A stretch of 53,680 nt of DNA. It comes from Hamadaea sp. (GTDB lineage: Bacteria > Actinomycetota > Actinomycetes > Mycobacteriales > Micromonosporaceae). The position numbers and the translations under genes are program-made. The notes beneath the pieces are model-generated. The model ran no database searches. It had not been told where the DNA came from and worked only from the letters and a program-made list of their open reading frames with translations. The stretch lies in assembly GCF_013362815.1 (NCBI RefSeq), contig NZ_JABFVK010000112.1, positions 1-53,680 on the forward strand, given 5' to 3'. The number at the start of each line of letters is the position of its first letter. Position 1 is the first letter of the stretch. Positions 39,620 through 48,239 of the stretch are shown piece by piece.

Positions 39620-40605
39620 GCGAGCCTCACCCGGGGATCGAGGACCGTGTAGAGAAGGTCGACCAGCAGGTTGATCAGTACGAGGACGACGACGCCGATC
39701 AGGGCTCCACCCATCAGGACCGGCAGGTCGTACTGGTTGAACGCCCGGAGGGTGAGGAGACCCAGTCCGGGAAGACCGAAGATCGTCTCGGTGAACAGGG
39801 CACCCGTCAATGCGAAGGCGACGTCCAAACCGAAGATCGTGGCGATCGGCGTCATGGCCGACCGCAGGGCGTGCCGGTACACGACACGGCGCTCGGTGAT
39901 GCCCTTGGACCGCGCCGTCCGCACATAGTCCTCGCCGAGCGACTCGATCATCGACCCTCGCGAATATCGCGTATAGGAGGCGCTGTTCACGATGCCCAGC
40001 ACGAGCCATGGGAGGAGGAGTCCGGCGAACCAACTCAGGGGGTTCTCGGTGAGCGGCGTCCAGTGGGCCTTCGGGATGAAGGGCAGGAACTGCGGGACGT
40101 AAAGCGCCGCGACCAGGGCGACGACGAAGTACGGGACCGAGCCGACGACCAGCGTGCCACCGACCATGAACCGGTCGAGGGAGGTGCCCCGGCGGCGCGC
40201 GGCGAAGGTGCCCGCGGCGACCCCGATGATCAGGTACGCGATGGCGGAGCCGAAGACGATGGAGATGGTGATCGGCAAGGCCTGGCCGAGCAGCTTCGTG
40301 ACCGGCTGGCCGAGCGCGTACGAGTAACCCAGGCACGGGGCCGAGCACTCGATGGTGACGCCGCCGGAGGTGAACGTCCGGCCGACGAACAGGCCCTGGA
40401 AGTAGCCGAGCATCTGCTGATAGAACGGCTCGTTCAGATGCAGGCTCTTGTAGATCTCCTCGTAGCGCGCGGGAGTGCACTTCGGACCGCAGATGACGCC
40501 GGCGGGATCGGTAGGCGCCAGATAGAACAGCCCGAAGGTGGCCACCAGGGTCACGAATATGACCGAGACGGCGCTGGCGAGCCGCCGCAGGATGTAGAGG
40601 AGCAC
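39616..40605 (-). CDS. Oligopeptide ABC transporter permease (OppB/DppB-like)
   Basis: 329 residues. N-terminal helix MLLYILRRLASAVSVIFVTLVATFGL, a roughly 75-residue extracytoplasmic loop with three cysteines (ICGPKC, ECSAPCLG) and then five more helices. The cytoplasmic EAA loop (SLGEDYVRTARSKGITERRVVYRHALR) is the contact for the ATPases. GALFTETIFGLPGLG is characteristic of the DppB/OppB family. It forms the translocation channel with the OppC-like subunit. The gene overlaps the next one by 4 bp, indicating coupled translation, and follows the binding-protein gene by 97 bp. Confidence 0.94.
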   Translation of the reverse strand: MLLYILRRLASAVSVIFVTLVATFGLFYLAPTDPAGVICGPKCTPARYEEIYKSLHLNEPFYQQMLGYFQGLFVGRTFTSGGVTIECSAPCLGYSYALGQPVTKLLGQALPITISIVFGSAIAYLIIGVAAGTFAARRRGTSLDRFMVGGTLVVGSVPYFVVALVAALYVPQFLPFIPKAHWTPLTENPLSWFAGLLLPWLVLGIVNSASYTRYSRGSMIESLGEDYVRTARSKGITERRVVYRHALRSAMTPIATIFGLDVAFALTGALFTETIFGLPGLGLLTLRAFNQYDLPVLMGGALIGVVVLVLINLLVDLLYTVLDPRVRLA

Positions 40606-40702
40606 CGCTGCCTCCAGGTTGGCGTTGAGCAGGGGATTTCAGTGGGTTTTCGGGGGATGAACCCGGCCGGCGCCGAAGGACGCCGGCCGGGCGTGGAACT
40701 AC

Positions 40703-42433
40703 TTACTTGACGTACATGTTGCAGAAGAACGGCATACCCATGGTGCCGTCACCCTCAGCGCCGCCGACGCTGGTACCGACGACGAAGGCGAGCTTGTCGT
40801 AGTACCGCGGGATGGCGATGTACATCCCCATGATCTTCTCGTCGAGCTCGGCCCACTTCTTGGTGGACTCGTCGCCCGGCAGGTTCGCCACCGAGTCGAT
40901 CTCCGAGTCGAGCTGCTTGTCGCTCAGCATGCCCCAGCTGGAGCCGTCCGAGATGCTGTGCGACTGGAACAGCACCGGGAACCAGCTACCACCGGTCGGC
41001 CAGTCCGAGCACCAGCCGGCGGGCGACTGGCCCGTGTTGACCGGAGCGTCGTAGTCGGACAGCTTGCTGCGCAGCTCGGCGGTGGTGACACCGACGGGCT
41101 TGACCGTGAAGCCGGCCTTCTCGAGGGCCTCCTTACGGATCTGGGTGGTCTGCTGCGGGATCGGCTTGGTGTTGTCGTAGTACCAGCTCACCTCGAAGCC
41201 GAGCTTGCCGGCGGCCTCCAGCAGCTTCTTCGCGCCCTCAGGGTCACCCTTGCCCTCACCGGTCAGGTCCGCGATCGGCTGGTACTTCTTGTAGCCGGCC
41301 ACGCTGGGCGGCAGGATCGTCGTCGACGGCTCGGCGATGTACGGGTTGAGACCGGCGGCCTGCCAGATCTGGTCGTACGGGTACGCCTTGGCGATCGCCT
41401 TGCGAACCTCCAGCGGGATCTTCCGGGTGTCCATCTGGAAGACGATGTTGCAGGGGCTGTCGCCCTGAACGAGCTGGTTCTTCTTGCCACCCTCGATGTC
41501 GGGGATGAGCGAAGCGTCGATGTTCGCGTAGTTCAGCGAAGCGGCGTCAGCGCCGGCGCTGGCCAGAACCTGCTTCTGGTTCGCGACGTCGTCCACGCCC
41601 CACTTGAAGTCCCAGCCGTCGACGTACTGGTGCCGAACGGCGTCCGTGCCGGCGTCCCAGTTCGGGTTCTTCTTCAGCTTCAGCTGCGTACCGGGGGTGT
41701 ACGAGTCGAGCATGTACGGGCCGGTCGAGATCCACTTGTTCTTGTAGTTGTCCTTGGTGTCCTTGGCCTTCGGGATGGGGGTGAACATCGGGAAGGTCAT
41801 GTACCAGGGCAGGTCGTTGAACTGCTTGGCCAGGTGGATGATCAGGGTGTCGGTGCCCTGGGTCTCCACGCCGGAGTACGCGTCACCGCTCGCCCACGGG
41901 CCCTTGTACTTGTCGCCGTCCTTGAAGTAGGTCAGCTGGTACGTCGGGCCGTTGGAGAACAGGTCGTGCGCGAACGACCGCTTGATCGCGTACGCGAAGT
42001 CCTCGATCTTGACCTCGCTGCCGTCCTCGTACTTGAACGTGCCCTTCGTCTTGAAGGTCCACGTCAGGCCGTCGGCCGACTTGGTGCCCAGGTCCATCAT
42101 GTCGGGGACCAGGACGGCCTTGCCGTTGCGCAGCGCGATCTGGGTCGGCGTACGCCACATCAGCTTGCCGATTTCGTTCGAGTCGACGTAGTAGACGTCG
42201 GTGGGGTCGAACGTGTTGGGCGTCGACTGGGAGTAGACCGTCAGGGTCCCACCCTTCTTGGCCCCCGCGACCTCCGGCGCCGGACCCTTGGCGTCCGGGT
42301 CCATCGCGGTCTCCGCCGCACCGATCTTGCTGGTCGGGTCGGTGCCACTGGGCCCACTCTTCGACGGGCTACAGCCCACCGCGGCGAGCGCGATGACCGC
42401 GCCCACGACGACGGTTGTTCTCAGTCGCCTCAC
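40703..42433 (-). CDS. Oligopeptide-binding lipoprotein (SBP_bac_5, OppA/DppA-like)
   Basis: 576 residues. Lipobox ALAAVGC (Cys21) marks it as a membrane-anchored lipoprotein. Family 5 binding-protein landmarks: GGTLTVYSQSTPNTFDPTDVYYVDSN, LTWTFKTKGTFKYEDGSEVKIEDFAYAIKRS, TGPYMLDSYTPGTQLKLKKNP and VRKAIAKAYPYDQIW. It captures the substrate, probably peptides, for the OppB/OppC channel. Amide- and lysine-rich surface segments and a slightly different codon style from the flanking genes were noted, but the signal is weak. It lies between the two permease genes, an uncommon place; 40 bp separates it from oppC and 97 bp from oppB. Confidence 0.94.
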   Translation of the reverse strand: MRRLRTTVVVGAVIALAAVGCSPSKSGPSGTDPTSKIGAAETAMDPDAKGPAPEVAGAKKGGTLTVYSQSTPNTFDPTDVYYVDSNEIGKLMWRTPTQIALRNGKAVLVPDMMDLGTKSADGLTWTFKTKGTFKYEDGSEVKIEDFAYAIKRSFAHDLFSNGPTYQLTYFKDGDKYKGPWASGDAYSGVETQGTDTLIIHLAKQFNDLPWYMTFPMFTPIPKAKDTKDNYKNKWISTGPYMLDSYTPGTQLKLKKNPNWDAGTDAVRHQYVDGWDFKWGVDDVANQKQVLASAGADAASLNYANIDASLIPDIEGGKKNQLVQGDSPCNIVFQMDTRKIPLEVRKAIAKAYPYDQIWQAAGLNPYIAEPSTTILPPSVAGYKKYQPIADLTGEGKGDPEGAKKLLEAAGKLGFEVSWYYDNTKPIPQQTTQIRKEALEKAGFTVKPVGVTTAELRSKLSDYDAPVNTGQSPAGWCSDWPTGGSWFPVLFQSHSISDGSSWGMLSDKQLDSEIDSVANLPGDESTKKWAELDEKIMGMYIAIPRYYDKLAFVVGTSVGGAEGDGTMGMPFFCNMYVK

Positions 42434-42472
42434 GAGTTGTCACCTCTTATCTCTTTGATGGCCAGACCCGGA

Positions 42473-43489
42473 CTAGCGGCGGGTCTTGGGGTCGAACGCA
42501 TCACGGACGGCATCGCCGAGCAGGCTCAGGGCGAGGACGAGGATCGTGATGCCTAGCACGGGCACCCACAGCCACAAGGGGTAGGTGTCGTAGTAGTTCT
42601 GCGCGGAGGCGATGGTGACGCCCCAGGACGGCGTGGGGTCCATCAACCCGACGCCGAGGAAGGTGAGACCCGCTTCGGCCACGATGTAACCGGGCAGGGC
42701 GAGTGAGGCGGAGACGACGATCGGCGCGATGAGGTTCGGGAGCAGTTCCCGGAAAAGGACCCGGCGCGTGGGTACGCCCAGGACGCGCGCGGCCGCGATG
42801 AACTCCCGTTCCCGCAGGGAGAGGACCTGACCCCGGATGAGCCGGGCCAGGCCGGCCCAGCCGAAGAAGGACAGGACCAGGATCAGCGAGATGAACCGGA
42901 CCCGGGCGACCTGCTCGGGTGAGGTTCCCTCGGAACCGCCGTAGATCACGGAGATGATGACGGCCGGGGTCGCGATCGCGAAGATCAGGTAGGGCAGGCT
43001 CAGGATGAAGTCGATGACCCAGGAGAGGACCCGGTCGATCCAGCCGCTGAAGAAGCCGGCGATCAGTCCCAGCACCACGCCGAGGATGGTCGTGACGACC
43101 GTGACGATGCCGGCGACCAGCAGCGACGGCCGGGCGCCGTAGACCCAGCGGGCGAACAGGTCGCGGCCGAGGCGCGGCTCGACGCCGAACCAGTGGTCGC
43201 TGCTCGCTCCCGAGTACGGGAAGGTCGTGCGCTTGTCGATCAGGTCGAAGTTGTAGCTGGTCGGGTCCTGACCCTCCAGCTTGGCGAGCAACGGCGCGAA
43301 GATGGCCACCAGCACGAAGAACACGAAGATACCCAGGCAGGTCATGGCGACCTTGTCCTTGCGCAGCCGCTCCAACGCGATCCGCGTGGGCGACCGGCTC
43401 ACGGACGGTCCCGGTTTGGCGGGGCCCGACGTCACCCCGACCTGTGGCGGTTCGGTCAGTGTTTCGGTCCCAGTGATCACCGGTTCCAC
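42473..43489 (-). CDS. Oligopeptide ABC transporter permease (OppC/DppC-like), first gene of operon
   Basis: 338 residues from the GTG at 43489 with GGAGGTG 6 bases upstream. A cytoplasmic N-terminal tail (about 40 residues) precedes the first helix VAMTCLGIFVFFVLVAIFAPLLA. A periplasmic loop with HWFGVEPRLGRDLFARWVYGARPSL, the hallmark of OppC/DppC, is followed by five helices. The EAA loop is EFIAAARVLGVPTRRVLFRELLPN. EAGLTFLGVGLMDPTPSWG closes the protein. The operon order is therefore C-A-B-D-F. Its promoter lies in the 400-bp gap shared with the divergent HxlR-peroxiredoxin gene. Confidence 0.94.
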   Translation of the reverse strand: MEPVITGTETLTEPPQVGVTSGPAKPGPSVSRSPTRIALERLRKDKVAMTCLGIFVFFVLVAIFAPLLAKLEGQDPTSYNFDLIDKRTTFPYSGASSDHWFGVEPRLGRDLFARWVYGARPSLLVAGIVTVVTTILGVVLGLIAGFFSGWIDRVLSWVIDFILSLPYLIFAIATPAVIISVIYGGSEGTSPEQVARVRFISLILVLSFFGWAGLARLIRGQVLSLREREFIAAARVLGVPTRRVLFRELLPNLIAPIVVSASLALPGYIVAEAGLTFLGVGLMDPTPSWGVTIASAQNYYDTYPLWLWVPVLGITILVLALSLLGDAVRDAFDPKTRR

Positions 43490-43889
43490 GGAGCACCTCC
43501 AGCCGACGTACATAGAGCGGCCGACGGGAATTCCGTTGACAGCCACGTCCCCCGCGCCTTTGCGCAAAGCTAACGCTCAGCTTCGAGGTTTTGAGTAACG
43601 GATCAATCACGAATCAGTCGAATAATGATCTCGTGATCATCACTGGCCCATTCGCCGACCCGCCGCCTGACTGACTAGGTCTACTCATCGTCTGCGCAGG
43701 ACAGATGGGGGCCTACAGTGGAAAGCGGCTGAATCTCGGGTCAGTTGTCAAGCCCGCGGCATCGTCACAGGAACGTTACACTTGCCGTCCGCGCGGGTCA
43801 GCTGGCGTCAGACCGACCGGCTACTGTCGATGCCCCTCGCCGATGCTGTAGGTTCCCCGCAGGAACCCACTCGTCGGCTCGGAGATGAC
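43490..43889. promoter_or_regulatory. 400-bp divergent intergenic region, opp operon and HxlR-peroxiredoxin gene
   Basis: No gene is supported here. It holds two small palindromes, CTTTGCGCAAAG at 43558-43569 and ATGATC-TCGT-GATCAT at 43625-43640. An AT-richer stretch runs from about 43600 to 43640. CGGAGATGAC ends at 43889, just before the regulator ATG. Either palindrome could be a binding site for the regulator, but no evidence distinguishes them. No sigma-70-type pair of good match and spacing was found. Confidence 0.5.
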
Positions 43890-44759
43890 ATGCCGCGGAA
43901 CAGTTGGTCGCCCGACGCCTCGTGCGGGGTCGCCCAAACGGTCAATGTCCTCGGCGACGGCTGGAGCCTGCTCATTCTGCGCGACATCGCCCGTGGCCAC
44001 CAGCGTTTCGACGACCTCGTGACCGAGCTGCGCATCTCTCGCAAAGTCCTCACCGAACGCCTGACCGGGCTCATCGCCGACGGCGTACTGCGGCGGGAAC
44101 CGTATCAGACCGCGCCGGTGCGGTATGCGTACGAACTGACGGCGGCCGGCCGTGATCTCCTGGGGGTGGTCGTCGCGCTGCAGGACTGGGGCGACCGGTG
44201 GCTCCTCGGGGACGGCTCCCTCACCGCCACCGACGACGAGGATTCCGCTACCGCTCAACGCGTACGCGATCTGGTCGGGGTGGTGGCACCGGTGGTCCGG
44301 CTGCCGGGGACCGACGGCATCGAGACGGACGCCCTCGCCGGACCCGCCGTCGTCTTCACCTATCCCGCGACCGGTACGCCCACTCCCCTGCCGTCCGGGT
44401 GGGGAGAGATACCCGGGGCGGTCGGCTGCACTCTCGAGAACCGGCTCTTCCGCACGGCGTATCCCCGCCTGGAGACAGCGGGGATCGCGGTGCGGGGGGT
44501 GAGCACGCAGCGGCCGGACGAGCAGCTGGTCTTCGCGACGGCCGAGAGCCTGCCCTTCACCCTGCTCAGCGACGTCGACCTGCGCTTGACCGCGGCCTTG
44601 CGCCTGCCCGTGTTCCGCGCGGGCGAGCGGCATCGGCTGAAGCGGCTGATCCTCGTGATCGCCGCTGATCGGACTATTCGGGCGGTCCGGTACCCGGCGG
44701 GCGACATCGCGGCCGCGGTCGACTGGGCCGTGGAAACCGCACTGACCCTTGGTCGCTAG
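43890..44759 (+). CDS. HxlR-type regulator fused to a peroxiredoxin-like domain
   Basis: 289 residues from the ATG at 43890 (GGAG 5 bases upstream). Residues 1-110 are an HxlR winged helix: Cys12 in DASCGVAQTVNVLGDGWSLLILRDI, the position where redox-sensing members such as HypR and YodB have their sensor cysteine, then the wing EPYQTAPVRYAYELTAAG. Residues about 130-289 are a peroxiredoxin of the AhpC/TSA type: AGPAVVFTYPATG, the peroxidatic-type Cys180 in GWGEIPGAVGCTLENRLFR, AVRGVSTQ, LPFTLLSD and LKRLILVIAADRTIRAV. The resolving cysteine seen five residues later in related stand-alone proteins is an Arg here, so it would be a one-Cys form. The fusion suggests a peroxide- or electrophile-sensing regulator. 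The divergent opp operon and its own gene are plausible targets. No thioredoxin-like partner is nearby. Confidence 0.85.
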   Translation: MPRNSWSPDASCGVAQTVNVLGDGWSLLILRDIARGHQRFDDLVTELRISRKVLTERLTGLIADGVLRREPYQTAPVRYAYELTAAGRDLLGVVVALQDWGDRWLLGDGSLTATDDEDSATAQRVRDLVGVVAPVVRLPGTDGIETDALAGPAVVFTYPATGTPTPLPSGWGEIPGAVGCTLENRLFRTAYPRLETAGIAVRGVSTQRPDEQLVFATAESLPFTLLSDVDLRLTAALRLPVFRAGERHRLKRLILVIAADRTIRAVRYPAGDIAAAVDWAVETALTLGR

Positions 44760-44761
44760 CT

Positions 44762-44819
44762 CTGGATCACGGATCCGGGTCGAATCTTGGGCCGAATACG
44801 ACCCAGATCCGTGATCCAG
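44762..44819. terminator. Intergenic palindrome, family A, after HxlR-peroxiredoxin gene
   Basis: CTGGATCACGGAT (44762-44774) pairs perfectly with ATCCGTGATCCAG (44807-44819); inner GGGTCGAATCTTGG pairs imperfectly. It starts 2 bp after the stop codon. Confidence 0.7.
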
Positions 44820-44875
44820 CGCCAGAGCCGACAGCGCCAAGCCGACAGCGCCAAGCCGCCAGCGCCAAAGCCGGG
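44820..44875. repeat. GACAGCGCCAAGCC repeat tail
   Basis: After the palindrome come degenerate units CCGACAGCGCCAAG, CCGACAGCGCCAAG and CCGCCAGCGCCAAAG, about 14-15 bp each. Same style as the tails at 8629 and 18249. Confidence 0.7.
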
Positions 44876-44937
44876 CGAAACGGCGGCGGGACCGCCCGAG
44901 TGGCGCGGACGTTGATCCGCCGGGCAGACTGTCCGCC

Positions 44938-46284
44938 ATGTCCGCGTTCACCCCAGGCCAACGGATTCACGAGCGGTTCATCCTGCGGGAACTGATCGGA
45001 CGCGGCGGGATGTCGGAGGTCTGGCGCGCGACCGACACCGTGCTCGGCCGCCCCGTCGCGGTGAAGGCGCTCGACGCCTCGCTGGCCGCCGATCCGACGC
45101 TGTGGCAGGCGACGCTGCGAGAAGCCCGCGCGATCGCCCGGATCGCCCATCCGAACGTGGCGCAGGTGCACGACTACGGCGAGGTGCCCACCGCGAACGG
45201 GCACATTCCGTACCTGGTCATGGAGTACGTCGAGGGTCCGACGCTGGCCGACCGGCTGCGCTCCGGTCACCTGCCACCTGCTGAGGCCGCCTCGATCGCA
45301 GCGCAGGTCGCGGCGGGTCTGGCCGAGGCGCACCGGCTGGGTGTGGTGCACCGCGACGTCAAGCCGGGCAACATCATGCTGACCACGGCCGGAGTGAAGA
45401 TCCTGGACTTCGGCATCGCGACGCTCGCGCATGGTCCCGACGCGGACGGCGGGCGGCTCATCGGCACGCCCACCTACACCGCGCCGGAACGGATGCAGCC
45501 CGGGACGGCCACCCCGGCCGCCGACGTGTACGCCCTCGGAGTCGTGCTCTACGAGCTGCTCACCGGCCACCCGCCGCGGGCGTACGCCGATTGGCAGCAA
45601 GCGCTCGCCGCCCCGCCCGCCGAGGTACGCCCGATCGACCGGCCCGGGGTTCCGGCCAAGCTCGCCGCCCTGACGATGGCGTGCCTGTCCACCGATCCGG
45701 CTCGGCGACCGAGCGCCGCCGAGCTGGCCGCCGACCTGTCGAGCACGTCCCGGCCGTTCGCCGCGGGCGTCGCAAGAGCGGTCCCAGCAACGCAGACCCC
45801 GCCGACGATGGTCGCGTCGTTGCCACCGGCTCCGGCCCGGCGCTCGTGGCTGCTCCCGGCCTTCCTCGTCACCGGCGGCGCGTTGGTCGTCCTGCTCGTC
45901 GCGATGCTGGTCTACAGCTTCCTGGATCGGTCTCCGACCACTCCACCGCAGGGCTCCGGCTCGAACTCCAGTGCGTCGGCCACCTCGCCCTCGGCGGAAC
46001 CGAGCCCATCACCGTCCACTGCGGAGTCCAAGTCGCCGGACGAGCTGCTGGACGAGATCGCGGCGGTGGTCTCGGCCGCCGATCTCCCCGCAAATCGGGC
46101 ACGTGACCTGCAACGGAAGCTGTCGGATCTGCGGGAGAAGGTCGACGAGGAGCCGGACGACGCGGGCGGGAAGATCGACGACTTCCGCAAGAAGGTGACC
46201 GATCTGGTCGACGACGGCCAGCTCGACACCGCGACCGGCGACCAGCTCGTGGCTCTGCTCGACCAGTTGGCCGACGCGCTGTAG
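44938..46284 (+). CDS. Membrane Ser/Thr protein kinase (PknB-like), C-terminal helical ectodomain
   Basis: 448 residues. Kinase domain about 12-275: GRGGMSEVW (glycine-rich loop), Lys43 in VAVKALD, HRDVKPGN (catalytic Asp140), DFG (Asp157) and the GTPTYTAPE activation segment, all intact. A Pro/Ala juxtamembrane linker leads to one membrane helix (LLPAFLVTGGALVVLLVAMLVYSFL, about 305-330) and a Ser/Pro stalk. The extracellular part (about 365-448, SPDELLDEIAAVVSAADL...) is a short helical bundle, resembling FIVAR-type modules rather than the PASTA repeats of PknB. Its signal is unknown. The ABC exporter gene follows 104 bp downstream on the same strand. Confidence 0.93.
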   Translation: MSAFTPGQRIHERFILRELIGRGGMSEVWRATDTVLGRPVAVKALDASLAADPTLWQATLREARAIARIAHPNVAQVHDYGEVPTANGHIPYLVMEYVEGPTLADRLRSGHLPPAEAASIAAQVAAGLAEAHRLGVVHRDVKPGNIMLTTAGVKILDFGIATLAHGPDADGGRLIGTPTYTAPERMQPGTATPAADVYALGVVLYELLTGHPPRAYADWQQALAAPPAEVRPIDRPGVPAKLAALTMACLSTDPARRPSAAELAADLSSTSRPFAAGVARAVPATQTPPTMVASLPPAPARRSWLLPAFLVTGGALVVLLVAMLVYSFLDRSPTTPPQGSGSNSSASATSPSAEPSPSPSTAESKSPDELLDEIAAVVSAADLPANRARDLQRKLSDLREKVDEEPDDAGGKIDDFRKKVTDLVDDGQLDTATGDQLVALLDQLADAL

Positions 46285-46320
46285 TCCGGTCCACCCTTCG
46301 GGCGGCGCGAGCTGGTCCTT

Positions 46321-46358
46321 GTGTGCGGAAACACGGGACGGGTGTGCGGAAACACGGG
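46321..46358. repeat. Two direct copies of GTGTGCGGAAACACGGG
   Basis: Copies at 46321-46337 and 46342-46358, period 21 bp. The complement of the first nine bases, TCCGCACAC, recurs at 46407-46415 near the ABC exporter start, so either copy can pair with it. Confidence 0.75.
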
Positions 46359-46388
46359 GCGGCCCTTGCCGGGCCGGGTCGGTCGCGG

Positions 46389-48149
46389 GTGAAGATCGAC
46401 GTCGTGTCCGCACACGCCGACCCCCTTGATCACCGTTACTCCGGCGAACACCCCGTACGCAGTGTGGCGTACCTGCTGAGGGAGGACCGCCGCCGGCTCG
46501 TGCTCGGCGTCCTCGCCTTCGCCCTCAAGCACAGCCCGACCTGGCTGCTGCCGCTCGTGACCGCCAATCTCATCGACGTCGTCGTCCAGCACCGCCCGGT
46601 CCGCGAGCTGTGGCTGTCGGCCGGTCTGCTCATCGCCTCACTGAGCTTGAACTATCCGTTCCACGTCCTCTATGTCCGCTGCTGGGCGGGCAGCGTACGC
46701 CGCATGGGCACCCGGTTGCGATCCGCGTTGTGCCACCGCATGCAGCAGCTTTCGATCGGCTACTACTCCCGGATGAGTGCCGGGGCGTTGCAGAACAAGG
46801 TCATCCGCGACGTCGAGAACGTCGAGCAGATGGTCCAGCAGACCGGCGACACCGGGCTCAGCGCCGCGATGATGCTGCTCGGCGGCCTGATCGTCATCGG
46901 TTTCCGGGCGCCCGCGTTCCTGCCGGTCTTCCTGGTCATCGTCCCGTGCGCCGCATTCCTCGCGATGAAGTTGCGCGGGCGGATGCGTACCGACAACGAA
47001 CGGTTCCGCCGCGAGGTCGAGCAGCTGTCGACGCGCGTCTCCGAGATGACCACCCTCATCCCGATCACTCGCGCACACGGTCTCGAACGGGCCGCGTTGC
47101 GCCGGGTCGACGGCACGCTGTGGCGGGTCTTCGAGGCGGGGTTGCGGGTCGACGTGCTGAACGGCCGGTTCGGCGCGCTCGCCTGGACGACGCTCAACGT
47201 TCTCGGCGCGGGCTGCCTCACCGGCGCGGCGCTCGCGGCGTACTCGGGCTGGATCACGCCCGGCGACGTCGTGATGCTCAGCGCGTTCTTCGGCACCCTC
47301 ACCGCGGCCACCACCGGGCTCATGAGTCTCGGCCCGGTCTTCGTCCGGGGCCTCGAATCGGTCCGGTCCGTCGGCGAGGTGCTGCAAGAGCCGGACCTGG
47401 AGACCAACGAAGCCAAGGTCAAGGTCACCCAGGTGCGTGGCGAGGTCTCGTTCGAATCCGTCGGGTACGCATACACAGGCGGATCGGGTGCGGCGGTCCG
47501 GGATTTCACCCTCACGGTTTCGCCGGGTGAACGGATCGCCTTCGTCGGCGCATCGGGGGCCGGCAAGTCCACTGTGCTCAACCTGGTCATCGGCTTCCTG
47601 CGGCCCACCTCCGGCCGCATCCTGCTCGACGGGCGGGACATGCAGGAGCTGGACCTGCGGTCGTACCGGACCTTCGTCTCGGTGGTACCCCAGGAGCCGA
47701 TCCTCTTCGAGGGCACCGTCCGGGACAACGTCGCCTACGGGCTGCCCGAAGTGCCCCTGGAGCGCGTACGCGAGGCGCTGGCCGACGCCAACGCGCTGGA
47801 CTTCATCGACGCCCTGCCCGACGGGGTCGACACCGTCGTCGGCGAACGCGGGGCCCGGCTGTCCGGCGGGCAACGGCAGCGGCTGGCGATCGCCCGCGCG
47901 CTGATCCGCGACCCCCGCATCCTGATCCTGGACGAGGCGACGTCCGCCCTGGACACCCAGAGCGAACGGCTCATCCAGCAGGCCCTGGAACGGCTGGTCC
48001 ACGGGCGTACCGTGTTCGTCGTCGCGCACCGGCTGTCGACGATCCGCACCGCCGATCGCATCGTCGTCATGCGGGACGGCCGGATCGCCGAGATCGGTAC
48101 GCACGACTCCCTCGTCGGGTCGGCCGGTGCGTACGCCGCCCTCCTCTGA
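46389..48149 (+). CDS. ABC exporter, fused membrane and ATP-binding domains
   Basis: 586 residues from a GTG at 46389; starts at 46323 or 46404 are also possible, and no clear ribosome site settles it. The N-terminal six-helix exporter domain (about 25-305) begins with a PVRSVAYLLREDRRRLVLGVLAF helix. The nucleotide-binding domain has Walker A GASGAGKST, Q-loop VVPQEPILFEG, signature LSGGQRQRLAIARAL, Walker B RILILDEATSALD and H-loop VAHRLST. This is the homodimer/half-transporter plan of MsbA-like and multidrug exporters. The substrate is unknown. It lies between a membrane kinase and a large secreted protease, so export of a signal or peptide is possible but not shown. A palindrome follows the stop. 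Confidence 0.92.
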   Translation: MKIDVVSAHADPLDHRYSGEHPVRSVAYLLREDRRRLVLGVLAFALKHSPTWLLPLVTANLIDVVVQHRPVRELWLSAGLLIASLSLNYPFHVLYVRCWAGSVRRMGTRLRSALCHRMQQLSIGYYSRMSAGALQNKVIRDVENVEQMVQQTGDTGLSAAMMLLGGLIVIGFRAPAFLPVFLVIVPCAAFLAMKLRGRMRTDNERFRREVEQLSTRVSEMTTLIPITRAHGLERAALRRVDGTLWRVFEAGLRVDVLNGRFGALAWTTLNVLGAGCLTGAALAAYSGWITPGDVVMLSAFFGTLTAATTGLMSLGPVFVRGLESVRSVGEVLQEPDLETNEAKVKVTQVRGEVSFESVGYAYTGGSGAAVRDFTLTVSPGERIAFVGASGAGKSTVLNLVIGFLRPTSGRILLDGRDMQELDLRSYRTFVSVVPQEPILFEGTVRDNVAYGLPEVPLERVREALADANALDFIDALPDGVDTVVGERGARLSGGQRQRLAIARALIRDPRILILDEATSALDTQSERLIQQALERLVHGRTVFVVAHRLSTIRTADRIVVMRDGRIAEIGTHDSLVGSAGAYAALL

Positions 48150-48160
48150 CGCTGCGCTTT

Positions 48161-48233
48161 TTGGGCGCTGGATCAGGGTTCTGGGTCGAATCTTGGCGCA
48201 AGATTCGACCGTGAACCCTGATCCAGCGCCCAA
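48161..48233. terminator. Intergenic palindrome, family A, between convergent ABC and subtilase genes
   Basis: TTGGGCGCTGGATCAGGGTT (48161-48180) and its complement ending at 48233, extended inward by TCGAATCTTG against CAAGATTCGA with a three-base centre: a near-perfect stem of about 35 bp, the best formed of this family. It is 12 bp after the ABC stop and 6 bp after the subtilase stop. Confidence 0.8.
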
Positions 48234-48239
48234 CCCCGA

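Noticed and set aside
38468-40480. A 670-residue fusion of permease and ATPase
   Set aside because: The upstream part is the wrong frame of oppB; the ATGA overlap at 39616-39619 gives the true start of the ATPase.
46323-46388. N-terminal extension of the ABC exporter from the GTG at 46323
   Set aside because: The extra residues are encoded by a tandem DNA repeat (MRKHGTGVRKHGA), with no homology expected and no ribosome site.
48161-48233. Terminal inverted repeats of an insertion sequence or MITE
   Set aside because: No transposase, no target-site duplication seen, and the copies are short complete hairpins rather than paired ends around DNA.
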